This document shows positions 1-7,692 of a stretch of 20,674 bases of DNA, piece by piece. A program made the position numbers and the translations under genes. Source of the stretch: VBDM01 sp035651815 (GTDB lineage: Bacteria; Pseudomonadota; Gammaproteobacteria; Burkholderiales; SG8-39); contig DASRFB010000032.1 of NCBI GenBank assembly GCA_035651815.1, forward strand, positions 1 to 20,674, read 5' to 3'. The notes under the pieces are model-generated. The model did no database searches, was not told where the DNA came from, and was given only the letters and a program-made list of their open reading frames with translations. Numbering within the stretch: the first letter of the stretch is position 1; every line of letters starts with the position of its first letter.

Positions 1-1
1 C

Positions 2-967
2 GTCACGGGCGACTTCCGCGAGCTGCTCGCGCGTCCCGAGGTGAACGCCGCGATCATCGCCACCGACGAGCACCTGCACGTGGAGCCCATCCTGGCCGCG
101 GTCGAGCGCGGCCTGCCGCTCCTGATCGAGAAGCCGCTCGCGACCACGCTCGCCGATTCCGAGCGGGTGCTCGCGGCGATCCGCAAGGCCGGCGTCGACG
201 CGGTGATCGGCTACACGCAGCGCTTCCGCCGCCGCTGGCTGGCGGCCAAGGAGAAGGTGCGCACCGGGGCGCTCGGCGACGTGACGCTGGTCACCTCGCG
301 CGCGTTCATGAACCGGCTGGTCGCGCTCGACAACTACCGGCGCACCGACGACCCGGCGACGATCTCGCCGATGGTCATCTCGGGCACGCACGCGCTCGAC
401 ATCGTCATGTGGATGATGGAGGCGAAGAAGCCGGTCGAGATCTACGCGCGCTCGGTGGACAAGGCGCTCGGCCCCCTGTGCAAGGGCATCGACGCGACCG
501 CGGGCGTGATCACGTTCGAGGACGGAAGCCTCTATCACTCGGCGATCTCGTGGGCGCTGCCGATCGTCTGGCCGGGGGCGGTCTACAGCCTCGAGGTCGG
601 CATCACCGGCACCGAGGGCGTGCTCACGATCGACGACACGCACCGCGACATCGTGCTCGCCACCTCGGGCGAGAGCGGCGAGGGCTACGCGCCGGACAAG
701 ATGCGCCGCGTCGACTTCATGGGGAGCTACCCGCCGGGCGACGTCGCGTTGGGCGAATTGCGCGGCCCGATGCGCGAGGAGACCGAGCAGTGGCTGAACC
801 GCGTCGCGCTCGGCGTGCCGACGCAGCACGCGAGCGCGGCCGAGGCCCACGACCGGCTGATGCTGACCAAGGCGTTCGACCTGTCGGCGCGCCTGAAGAA
901 GGCGATCCCGCTCCCGATCACCGCGGACGACGAGCGCGGACGCGGGGCGTTGCGCAGGACGGCCTGA
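2..967 (+). CDS. Gfo/Idh/MocA-family NAD(P)-dependent oxidoreductase (5' partial)
   Basis: This reading frame is open to the left edge of the window, so the N-terminal Rossmann nucleotide-binding part is outside and the GTG at 41 is probably not the true start. What remains is typical of the family: the end of the Rossmann fold (AAIIATDEHLHVEP), the EKP motif carrying the presumed catalytic lysine (LLIEKPLATTL), then the alpha/beta substrate-binding domain with a conserved histidine (SGTHALDIVMWM) and a sheet region (GITGTEGVLTIDD). Family members oxidise or reduce sugars, inositols or related polyols in the cytoplasm; the substrate cannot be read from the sequence. The gene ends 21 bases before the Bug-family gene at 989 in the same direction, so the two are probably co-transcribed. 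That suggests the oxidoreductase acts on a compound whose uptake involves the Bug protein. The family call is secure, the substrate is unknown. Confidence 0.9.
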   Translation, partial: VTGDFRELLARPEVNAAIIATDEHLHVEPILAAVERGLPLLIEKPLATTLADSERVLAAIRKAGVDAVIGYTQRFRRRWLAAKEKVRTGALGDVTLVTSRAFMNRLVALDNYRRTDDPATISPMVISGTHALDIVMWMMEAKKPVEIYARSVDKALGPLCKGIDATAGVITFEDGSLYHSAISWALPIVWPGAVYSLEVGITGTEGVLTIDDTHRDIVLATSGESGEGYAPDKMRRVDFMGSYPPGDVALGELRGPMREETEQWLNRVALGVPTQHASAAEAHDRLMLTKAFDLSARLKKAIPLPITADDERGRGALRRTA

Positions 968-988
968 GGACACGAGGAGGAGGCGACT

Positions 989-1963
989 ATGGCAAGGCTG
1001 AAATTCGCGCTGGCGCTCGCGCTCGCCTGCGTCTGCTCTTTCGCGCGGCCGCAGGATTATCCGTCGCGGACGCTGCACATGATCATCCCGTTCGCGCCCG
1101 GAGGCGCTTCGGATTTCGTCGGCCGCATCATCCAGCCGAAGATGAGCGAGCTGCTCGGACGGCAGATCGTGATCGAGAACCGCGGCGGCGCCGCGGGCAA
1201 CATCGGCATGGAGGCGGCCGCCAAGGCCGATCCCGACGGCTACACGATCTTCCTCGGCAACATCGGCACGATCGCCATCAACGCCGCGGTGTTCCGCTCG
1301 CTCGCCATCAACCCGATGCGCGACTTCATCGCGGTGACCGAGGTGGTCGACGTTCCCGGCGTGCTGATCGCCAGCAAGGCGTTCCCCCCGAACAGCGTGC
1401 GCGAGGTGGTCGCCTACGCGAAGGCGCACCCCGGGAAGCTCAACTACGGCTCGCCCGGCTCGGGCAGCCAGAACCGGCTCGAGATGGAGCTCTTCCGCCA
1501 GGCCGCGGGCGGCCTGGACATGGTGCACATCCCGTACAAGGGCGGCGCCGGCCCGGCCGTCACCGGGCTCATCGCCGGCGAGACGCATCTCATGTTCACC
1601 ACCGCGGCCTCGGCGCTCCCCTACATCAAGGGCGGCCGGTTGAAGGCGCTCGCGGTGACGAGCGCGAAGCGCATCCCGGCGCTGCCCGACACGCCGACCA
1701 TGGTCGAGTCGGGCTTCCCGCGCTCGGTCACGGGCTCCTGGCAGGGCATCTTCGTGCCGGCGGGCACGCCGCGCCCCGTGGTCGACCGGCTGTTCGCGGT
1801 GACGCGGCAGGTGATGCAGACGAAGGACGTGGTCGAGCGCCTCGCGGGCGGCGGCGCCGAGGTCGTCCTGAGCGACTCGCCGGAGGCCTTCGCCGATTTC
1901 GTCGCCGCGGAATCGCAGCGCTGGGGCCGGGTCGCGCGCGAGGTCGGGGCGACGGTGGATTGA
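989..1963 (+). CDS. Bug/TctC-family periplasmic substrate-binding protein (copy 1)
   Basis: This 324-residue protein begins with a basic residue cluster and a hydrophobic stretch (MARLKFALALALACVCSF), an apparent signal peptide, followed by the family start YPSRTLHMIIPFAPGGASD. Other hallmarks are the VIENRGGAAGN strand, DGYTIFLGN, the HIPYKGGAGPAV ligand-loop region, and the C-terminal LPDTPTMVESG and FVPAGTPRP motifs. Length and order match the TctC (tripartite tricarboxylate receptor) family, which binds carboxylates and similar small molecules in the periplasm. The ATG at 989 is preceded by a strong purine-rich ribosome site (GAGGAGG, about 975-982). No TctA or TctB membrane subunit gene is in the window, so its transporter partner is encoded elsewhere or it has a sensing role. 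It lies directly behind the Gfo/Idh/MocA gene, and a repeat element of family A follows its stop. Confidence 0.95.
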   Translation: MARLKFALALALACVCSFARPQDYPSRTLHMIIPFAPGGASDFVGRIIQPKMSELLGRQIVIENRGGAAGNIGMEAAAKADPDGYTIFLGNIGTIAINAAVFRSLAINPMRDFIAVTEVVDVPGVLIASKAFPPNSVREVVAYAKAHPGKLNYGSPGSGSQNRLEMELFRQAAGGLDMVHIPYKGGAGPAVTGLIAGETHLMFTTAASALPYIKGGRLKALAVTSAKRIPALPDTPTMVESGFPRSVTGSWQGIFVPAGTPRPVVDRLFAVTRQVMQTKDVVERLAGGGAEVVLSDSPEAFADFVAAESQRWGRVAREVGATVD

Positions 1964-1970
1964 TTTTCGA

Positions 1971-2048
1971 TGTCGTCCTGAGCGCAGCGAAGGATCTGCT
2001 GCTCGACGCGAAAGCAAAAGCAGATTCTTCGCTTCGCTCAGAATGACA
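1971..2048. repeat. Dispersed inverted repeat, family A, copy 1
   Basis: This is a 78-bp near-perfect inverted repeat between Bug copy 1 and the M24 gene. The left arm reads TGTCGTCCTGAGCGCAGCGA then AGGATCTGCT. The right arm read on the other strand is TGTCATTCTGAGCGAAGCGA then AGAATCTGCT. The centre is AT-richer and carries GCTTTTGCTTTCGC-like sequence. Two more copies lie at 10374-10445 and 12516-12587. The element is non-coding and would form one long hairpin. It looks like a REP- or MITE-like intergenic element. Confidence 0.85.
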
Positions 2049-2063
2049 AGATAGCGACTATCT
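2049..2063. promoter_or_regulatory. Short dyad between repeat A1 and the M24 operon (possible operator)
   Basis: AGATAG, a 3-base spacer CGA, then CTATCT form a perfect 6-bp dyad immediately after repeat A1 and 19 bases before the first gene of the five-gene operon. It could be an operator half-site pair or a small hairpin in the 5' leader. No convincing -35/-10 pair is visible beside it. The only support is the symmetry and the location. Confidence 0.25.
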
Positions 2064-2082
2064 CAAAGGACGGAGACCGGTA

Positions 2083-3351
2083 ATGGCAAACGCAGGCATG
2101 GTGGCACTGGACTGGCAGCAGCGGATCAACTGGGACCGCGTGCGCAAATACCGCCTCGAGCGCGCGCGCGCGCGCATGAAGGCGCACGGGCTGGGCGCGA
2201 TGCTGCTCATGTACGACGAGAACTGCCGCTACGTGACGAGCACGCTCACCCCCGGCTGGAACCGGCTCAAGCCCGGCCTGCGCTACGCGATCCTGTGCGG
2301 CGACGACGCGCCCGTGCTCTTCGAGCAGGGCGACATCGGCATGCAGATCGAGCGCCACTCGCCGTGGATCCCGAAGGACCATATCCGCTGGTCGTACGCC
2401 TGGATCAAGGGCGCCGCGGGCGCCGCCTCGCTCGCGCAGGTGAAGAAGTTCACCAACGCGATCAAGCAGGAGATGAAGAAGGCGGGCGTCGGCGGCCAGA
2501 AGCTCGGCGTCGACTTCATCGACATCAACATGATCCAGATCTTCAAGGAAGAAGGGATCGACTGGACCGACGGCATGACGCCGATGATGGAGGCGCGCGC
2601 GATCAAGAACGAGGACGAGCAGGAGGCGCTGCGCATGGTCGGCGCGATCGGCGACGCCGCGCACTGGGAGTTCATGCAGTACCTCAAGCCCGGGCGCACC
2701 GAGAACCAGCTGACCGCGCACATCATGGAGTACCTGTACTCGGTGCCGGGCATGGAGGACGTCGAGGACGTGATCGTGTCCTCGGGCCCGAACACCTGGC
2801 CGAACTGGCGCAACTTCTCCGACCGCATCGTGAAGCCCGGCGACATCGTCTTCATGGACTTGGCCGCCTTGACCTGGAACGGCTACAAGTCGTGCTACTA
2901 CCGCACCTACTGCGCGGGCAAGGAGCCGAACGCGGAGCAGAAGCAGGTCTACGCCACCGCGCTCAAGTGGCTGTACGACTCGATCAAGGCGGTGAAGGTC
3001 GGCGCGACGACGAAGGACATCGCCTCGAAGTGGCCGAGCGCGAAGGAGGCCTGGGGCTACGCGGAAGAGGACCAGGCCGCGGCGAACCTCTGGGGCCACG
3101 GCCTCGGCCTCGCGCAGTACGACCAGCCGGTGATCTCGCGCATCTGGTCGCTCGACCACCCGGTCGAGATCAAGGAAGGCATGGTGTTCGCGCTCGAGAC
3201 GCAGCACGGCAAGAAGTACGAGTGGGGCGTGCGCATCGAGGAGATGCTGATCGTGCACAAGGACCGGGTCGAGCTGATCTCGAACTTCCCGGTCGAGCAG
3301 ATCACCGTGGTCGACCCGATGCCGGGCTACTCGACGCTCTTCCCCAGGTGA
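2083..3351 (+). CDS. M24-family (Xaa-Pro peptidase/creatinase fold) protein with altered metal site
   Basis: The 422-residue product has the creatinase-type N-terminal domain (about 20-175) and the 'pita-bread' M24 domain (about 180-410). In M24 peptidases two metals are held by Asp, Asp, His, Glu, Glu. Here I see D259 (GDIVFMDLA), H339 (WGHGLGL), E372 (FALETQH) and E386 (VRIEEML), but the second aspartate, expected in a GYxSDxTRT-like motif, is C271 (NGYKSCYYRTYC). The histidine usual after the SGPN motif is also missing (SGPNTWPNWRNF, about 234-245). The protein may therefore be mononuclear or metal-free, like creatinase, and may not be a peptidase. There is no signal peptide, so it should be cytoplasmic. 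A purine-rich site (AAAGGACGGAG) precedes the ATG. It is the first gene of an operon with the alcohol dehydrogenase 1 nt downstream, which suggests a small-molecule C-N or C-S lyase/hydrolase role; that part is inference. Confidence 0.9.
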   Translation: MANAGMVALDWQQRINWDRVRKYRLERARARMKAHGLGAMLLMYDENCRYVTSTLTPGWNRLKPGLRYAILCGDDAPVLFEQGDIGMQIERHSPWIPKDHIRWSYAWIKGAAGAASLAQVKKFTNAIKQEMKKAGVGGQKLGVDFIDINMIQIFKEEGIDWTDGMTPMMEARAIKNEDEQEALRMVGAIGDAAHWEFMQYLKPGRTENQLTAHIMEYLYSVPGMEDVEDVIVSSGPNTWPNWRNFSDRIVKPGDIVFMDLAALTWNGYKSCYYRTYCAGKEPNAEQKQVYATALKWLYDSIKAVKVGATTKDIASKWPSAKEAWGYAEEDQAAANLWGHGLGLAQYDQPVISRIWSLDHPVEIKEGMVFALETQHGKKYEWGVRIEEMLIVHKDRVELISNFPVEQITVVDPMPGYSTLFPR

Positions 3352-3352
3352 G

Positions 3353-4390
3353 ATGACGGCCATGCGCACCGCGGTGCTGCAGGCGCCTCGCAAGCTCGAG
3401 GTGGTCGAGCGGGCGCGCCCGGAGGCCGGCGGCGGCGAGGTCGTGGTGGAGACCGCCGCGACGGCGGTCTGCCACACCGATCTCTCGATCTACACGGGCG
3501 CGCACCCGGGGGTGCGCTACCCGGTGGTGATGGGCCACGAGTCGACCGGCATCATCGCCGAGGTCGGCGAAGGCGTGTCCGCGCTGAAGGCGGGACAGCA
3601 CGTCCTCATCAACCCGATCATCGCCTGCGGCCAGTGCGACCAGTGCGCGCGCGGCGCCGGGAACCTGTGCCGCAACGCCGGGCTCTTCGGCCGCGAGGTC
3701 GAGGGCTCGCTCTCTCAGTACGTGAAGCTGCCGGCGCGCTACATCCACGTGCTGCCCGCGGCGATGCCGCTCGAGGCGGCGACGATCATCGAGACGCTCG
3801 CCACGGTGCGCCACTCGCAGACGCGCGTGAACCTCGCCGCGGCCGAATCGGTCGTCGTGCTCGGCATGGGCACGGCCGGCCTGCTGCACGCGCGGCTCGC
3901 GGTGCTCACGGGCGCGACCCCGGTGATCGCCGTGTCGCGCACGAAGTGGAAGCTCGACATGGCCGAGCGCATGGGTGCGCATCACCTCATCGAGGGCGCC
4001 GTCCAGGACGCGGTCGAGGAGGTGCGCCGTCTCACCGGCGGCAAGGGCGCCGACGTGGTGATCGACGCCGCCGGCGGCCCGGAAACGCTCAAGGCGGCGA
4101 TCGACATGCTGCGCCCCGGCGGGCGCTTCGCCGCGTTCGCGGTCAGCCACGAGGCGGTGCGCGGCTTCTCGACCTTCCCGCTCTACTTCGGCGAGATCAG
4201 CATCATCGGCTCGCGCGCGCTCACGCCGCAGGACATGAACCCGTCGATCCAGCTCGTCGCCTCGGGCGCGGTCGACGTGAACGGCTTCATCACCGCGAAA
4301 TACCCGCTCTCGGACGCGGCCGCCGCGTTCGAGGAGTACGAGCGCAACCCGAGCCGCATCCTGCGCATCGTGATCGACTCGAAGGCCTGA
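3353..4390 (+). CDS. Zinc-dependent medium-chain alcohol dehydrogenase
   Basis: This 345-residue MDR-family enzyme oxidises an alcohol or reduces an aldehyde/ketone using NAD(P). Catalytic-zinc residues are C40 (VCHTD) and H62-E63 (MGHES). The structural-zinc lobe is complete with C92, C95, C98 and C106 (ACGQCDQCARGAGNLC). The nucleotide-binding motif GMGTAG spans 171-176. The length is normal for the family. The ATG at 3353 is one base after the M24 stop. A second ATG at 3362 (MRTAVLQAPRKLEV) is also plausible because GGTGAG at 3348-3353 sits about 8 bases before it, and many family members begin there. The next gene starts 2 nt after the stop, so translation is probably coupled along the operon. 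The substrate is unknown; a hydroxylated product of the M24 protein or a substrate shared with the two hydroxyacid dehydrogenases is a reasonable guess. Confidence 0.93.
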   Translation: MTAMRTAVLQAPRKLEVVERARPEAGGGEVVVETAATAVCHTDLSIYTGAHPGVRYPVVMGHESTGIIAEVGEGVSALKAGQHVLINPIIACGQCDQCARGAGNLCRNAGLFGREVEGSLSQYVKLPARYIHVLPAAMPLEAATIIETLATVRHSQTRVNLAAAESVVVLGMGTAGLLHARLAVLTGATPVIAVSRTKWKLDMAERMGAHHLIEGAVQDAVEEVRRLTGGKGADVVIDAAGGPETLKAAIDMLRPGGRFAAFAVSHEAVRGFSTFPLYFGEISIIGSRALTPQDMNPSIQLVASGAVDVNGFITAKYPLSDAAAAFEEYERNPSRILRIVIDSKA

Positions 4391-4392
4391 AC

Positions 4393-5679
4393 GTGGACGC
4401 GGCGCTCCGGCCGGTCCCGCTCCTCGAGGCGTCCGACGCGGGACGCTTCGGCGCCAAGGCGGCGAACCTGTGCGCGCTCGCGCGCGCGGGGCTGCCCGTT
4501 CCGCCGGGCTGGGCGCTCGGCGCCGAGATCTACCGGGCGCAGCTCGCCGCGCTCGGGCTCGAAGCGACGGCACGCGGCGTGTTCGGGTCCGAGGACAGGG
4601 CCGGGGCGCGGCGCTGCGCCCTCGACCTGAAGCTCGGCCTGATGGAAGGCGCGCTCGCGCCCGAGGTCGCCGAGGCGATCGCGGACGCGTGGCGCGCGGC
4701 CGCGGCGACCGGCCGCCCCGCCGCGGTCCGGTCTTCGGCGCTGGTCGAGGACCGCGAGGGCTCGAGCTTCGCCGGCCAGTTCCAGAGCTATCTCGGCATC
4801 GACAACGAAACCGACTTCGTCGTCTCGGTGCGCGCCTGCTGGGCCGCGCTGTGGGCGGCGCGCGCGCTGCGCTACATGGGCGGACACGGCGTCGACGCCG
4901 CGGACACGGCGATGGCGGTCCTCGTGCAGCCGCTCGTCGCGGCGCGCGCGGCCGGAGGCGGCCTTTCGCGAACGGCCGAGGACGCGATGGTGATCAACGC
5001 CGCGCCCGGACTCGGCGCCGCGGTCGCGCAGGGCGAGGTCGCGCCCGACCGCTACGTGCTCGACCGCGAGGGGCGCTTGCGCGAATCCTCGCTCGGCCGC
5101 AAGTACCACGCGGTCGGCTGCGCGCACGGCCGCAAGTCGCTCGCGCGCTCGTTCTCGGCGAGCCGCTGCCTGGACGACGAGAGCGTCGCCGAGCTCGGGC
5201 TGCTGATGCGCGAGTGCGAAGCGATCGCCGGCGGTCCCGTCGAGATCGAATGGGCGCTCGACGACACGGGCGTGAAGCTGCTCCAGGCGCGGCCGCTGGC
5301 CGTCGCGCCGACGAGCGCCGAGTCGAGCGTCCCGGACAAGCTGTGGCTCGCTCACCCGCGCCTCTCGGGCCATCCGTCGGGCGTCGGCTGGGGCGAAGGC
5401 CGCGCGCGCGTGGTGAGCTGCGAGTGCGAGCTCGAGCGCGTCGCGCCGGGCGACGTGCTGGTCACGACGGTCGCGGGGCCGGCGCTCTCCGAGGTGCTCG
5501 CGCACGTCGCGGGCGTGGTGGCGGAGCTCGGCGGCAGCACCTCGCACCTCGCGTCGATCGCGCGCGAGCGCGGCGTGCCGATGGTGCTCGGCGTCCCCGA
5601 CGCGACGCAGAAGATCCCCGACGGCGCGCGCGTCGCGGTCGACGGGGTCGCGGGCGTCGTGCGCTGGATGCGCCCCTAG
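4393..5679 (+). CDS. Two-domain PEP-synthase-like phosphotransferase (ATP-grasp plus phosphohistidine domain)
   Basis: I place the start at the GTG at 4393, two bases after the alcohol dehydrogenase stop; sequence upstream of it in this frame overlaps that gene. The 428-residue product has the PPDK/PEP-synthase ATP-grasp domain at about 10-305: GAKAANLCALARAGLPVPPG (K22), AVRSSALVEDREGSSFAGQF (R113), MAVLVQPLV, GLGAAVAQGEVAPDRY, VEIEWAL (E284/E286) and LLQARPL (Q298). It then has the swivelling phosphohistidine domain at about 340-428 with GGSTSHLASIARERG (H385). The C-terminal TIM barrel that binds PEP/pyruvate in PEP synthase is absent: full-length enzymes are near 800 residues. It should autophosphorylate H385 from ATP, giving AMP and phosphate, and pass the phosphoryl group to an unidentified acceptor. 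Known relatives with altered architectures are rifampicin phosphotransferase and phenylphosphate synthase subunits. Its acceptor may relate to the dehydrogenases in the same operon. Confidence 0.9.
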   Translation: MDAALRPVPLLEASDAGRFGAKAANLCALARAGLPVPPGWALGAEIYRAQLAALGLEATARGVFGSEDRAGARRCALDLKLGLMEGALAPEVAEAIADAWRAAAATGRPAAVRSSALVEDREGSSFAGQFQSYLGIDNETDFVVSVRACWAALWAARALRYMGGHGVDAADTAMAVLVQPLVAARAAGGGLSRTAEDAMVINAAPGLGAAVAQGEVAPDRYVLDREGRLRESSLGRKYHAVGCAHGRKSLARSFSASRCLDDESVAELGLLMRECEAIAGGPVEIEWALDDTGVKLLQARPLAVAPTSAESSVPDKLWLAHPRLSGHPSGVGWGEGRARVVSCECELERVAPGDVLVTTVAGPALSEVLAHVAGVVAELGGSTSHLASIARERGVPMVLGVPDATQKIPDGARVAVDGVAGVVRWMRP

Positions 5680-5682
5680 CGC

Positions 5683-6681
5683 ATGCGGCCGCGCGTCCAT
5701 ATCACGCAGCCGATCGCCCCGAGCGCGCTCGAGCGCGTGCGCGCCGCCGCCGATGTGACGATGAACGAGGACCCGCTGCGCATCCCGGCGCCTTCCGAGC
5801 TCGCCGCGGCGGTCCGCGACGCCGACGTCCTGCTCTGCCTGCTGCACGACGCGGTGACCGCCGAGGTGATCGGCGCGAATCCCGCCTTGCGCGCGATCGC
5901 ATCGATGGCGATCACGCCGGCCAACATCGACGTCGCCGAGGCGACGCGCCTCGGCATCCCCGTCACCGTCATCCCCGCGCCGCTGCTCGACGACGCGACC
6001 GCCGACCTCGCGTTCGGGCTGCTGCTCGCCGTCGGCCGCCGCATCGCCGAGGCCGACCGCGCGGTGCGCGCGGGCGCGGTGGTCGGATGCCAGTCGCGGC
6101 ATTTCGAGTCGCTCGGGGTGTCGGGACGCACGCTCGGGATCCTGGGCGCGGGCGGCGTCGGCCGCGCGATGGCGCGGCGCGCGCGCGCGTTCGGGATGAC
6201 GCTGCTGTATCACGATCCGCGGCGGCTGCCCGCCGAGGACGAAGCGTCGCTCGCGCTCGCGTGGGTGCCGTTCGACGAGCTGTTCTCGCGCTCCGACTAC
6301 GTGTCGGTCCACGTGAGCCTCACGCGCGAGACGCGCCACCTGATCGGCGCGCGCGAATTCGCGCTGATGAAGCCGGGCGCTTATTTCGTGAACAGCGCGC
6401 GCGGCGGCCTCGTCGACCAGCCCGCGCTCGTGCGCGCGCTCGCCGAGGGCCGCATCGCCGGCGCCGGGCTCGACGTCCTCGAGGGCGAGCCCCATGTCGA
6501 TCCGCGTCTGCGCGCGATGCCCAACGTCGCGCTCACGCCGCACATGGGCAGCGCGGTCGCGGGCCTGCGCGAGGCGATGGCGAACGTCGTCGCCGACAAC
6601 GTGCTCGCGGTGCTCGCCGGAGAGCGTCCGCCCAACTGCTGGAACCCCGAGATCTACGAACAACGGAAGATGCAGGCATGA
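5683..6681 (+). CDS. D-2-hydroxyacid dehydrogenase (first of two)
   Basis: This 332-residue enzyme belongs to the D-isomer-specific 2-hydroxyacid dehydrogenases, which interconvert 2-oxoacids and D-2-hydroxyacids with NAD(P)H. The Rossmann motif LGAGGVG gives G155, G157 and G160, and D178 (LYHDP) at the end of the second strand favours NAD(H) over NADP(H). The catalytic triad is complete: R240 (NSARGGLVD), E269 (VLEGEP) and H287 (LTPHMGS). Length fits glyoxylate/hydroxypyruvate reductase-like members. It begins 3 nt after the phosphotransferase stop, and its own stop overlaps the start of the next dehydrogenase in an ATGA arrangement. Substrate specificity cannot be assigned from the motifs. 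In context a hydroxyacid or oxoacid released by the upstream enzymes is likely. Confidence 0.93.
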   Translation: MRPRVHITQPIAPSALERVRAAADVTMNEDPLRIPAPSELAAAVRDADVLLCLLHDAVTAEVIGANPALRAIASMAITPANIDVAEATRLGIPVTVIPAPLLDDATADLAFGLLLAVGRRIAEADRAVRAGAVVGCQSRHFESLGVSGRTLGILGAGGVGRAMARRARAFGMTLLYHDPRRLPAEDEASLALAWVPFDELFSRSDYVSVHVSLTRETRHLIGAREFALMKPGAYFVNSARGGLVDQPALVRALAEGRIAGAGLDVLEGEPHVDPRLRAMPNVALTPHMGSAVAGLREAMANVVADNVLAVLAGERPPNCWNPEIYEQRKMQA

Positions 6682-7664
6682 CCAAAGCCAAGGTGGTGAT
6701 CACCGATTACGTGTGGGACTCGCTCGACATCGAGCACGAGACGCTCGACGCGCTCGCGACCCTGGTGCCGATGAAGACGAAGAAGCCCGAGGAGTTCATC
6801 GGCGCGGCCGCCGACTGCGACGCGCTGCTCAACACCTACGCCGGCCCGATCACGGCCGAGGTGATGGCGCGGATGCCGAAGTGCCGGATCATCGCGCGCT
6901 ACGGCATCGGCGTCGACACGATCGACCTCGACGCGGCGACGCGCGCCGGCATCATCGTGACGAACAACCCGACCTACTGCATCGACGAGGTGGCCGAGCA
7001 CGCGATGGCGCTCGTGCTCGCGTGCGCGCGCAAGGTCGCGTTCTACGACCGCAAGGTGCGCGAGGGGAAGTGGGAGCTGCCGCCGGGCAAGCCGATCTTC
7101 CGCCTGAACGGCGGCACCCTCGGGCTCGTGGGCTTCGGCAACATCGCGCGCGCCGTCGCGGTCCGCGCGGCCGCGTTCGGCATGAAGGTGCTCTACGCCG
7201 ACCCGTTCGTGAAGGAAGGGCAGTTCAGGGAGCCGGGAAAGAAGGTCGAGCTCGATGCCCTGCTGCGGCAATCGGACTTCGTCTCGCTGCACCCGCCGCT
7301 CACGCCGCAGACGCGCGGGATGATGAACGACGACGCCTTCGCGAAGATGAAGAAGACCGCGTTCGTCGTGAACTGCGCGCGCGGGCCGGTGATCGACACG
7401 GCGGCGCTCGTGCGCGCGCTCGACGCGAAGCGGATCGCGGGCGCCGCGCTCGATACGACCGACCCCGAGCCGCTCCCCGATCCGCACCCGCTGCGCGGCC
7501 GCGACAACGTCGTCGTCAACCCGCACGCCGCGTGGTACAGCGAGCAGTCGATGGTGGCGCTGCAGCGCGGCGCCCCGGGCGAAGTCCGGCGCGTGCTCTC
7601 CGGCGAGTGGCCGCTGAACGTCGTCAACAAGGCGGTCAAAGGAAAGAGCCGGGCCGGGTTATAG
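6678..7664 (+). CDS. D-2-hydroxyacid dehydrogenase, C-terminal-binding-protein-like (second of two)
   Basis: The ATG at 6678 overlaps the preceding stop by 4 nt, and the frame gives a 328-residue protein (MTKAKVVITDYVWDSLD). It is a second D-2-hydroxyacid dehydrogenase but is clearly divergent from its neighbour. Nucleotide binding is GFGNIA (G152, G154, A157), with D175 in YADPF pointing to NAD(H). The catalytic residues are R235 (NCARGPVID), E264 (DPEPLP) and H283 (NPHAAWYSEQS). The HAAWYSE segment with a downstream VNV/NVVNK ending is characteristic of the CtBP-like bacterial subgroup. It is the last gene of the tight operon that begins at 2083. The two enzymes may reduce different oxoacids or form a mixed complex; both ideas are inference. 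Confidence 0.93.
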   Translation: MTKAKVVITDYVWDSLDIEHETLDALATLVPMKTKKPEEFIGAAADCDALLNTYAGPITAEVMARMPKCRIIARYGIGVDTIDLDAATRAGIIVTNNPTYCIDEVAEHAMALVLACARKVAFYDRKVREGKWELPPGKPIFRLNGGTLGLVGFGNIARAVAVRAAAFGMKVLYADPFVKEGQFREPGKKVELDALLRQSDFVSLHPPLTPQTRGMMNDDAFAKMKKTAFVVNCARGPVIDTAALVRALDAKRIAGAALDTTDPEPLPDPHPLRGRDNVVVNPHAAWYSEQSMVALQRGAPGEVRRVLSGEWPLNVVNKAVKGKSRAGL

Positions 7665-7692
7665 TGCTCCAAACACAAGGAGGAGAGGAACC

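Noticed and set aside
409..2046. Long open frames overlapping recognised genes in other frames (for example 409-2046 plus, 3302-4573 minus, 4183-6663 minus).
   Set aside because: They are rich in Arg, Ala and Gly or His/Asp repeats with no family motif, and lie over genes with clear catalytic motifs. High GC content makes stop codons rare in the other frames.
2161..2175. 15-base alternating CG run that might form Z-DNA.
   Set aside because: It lies inside the M24 coding sequence and encodes Arg-Ala repeats in a helix; such runs are expected by chance at this GC content.
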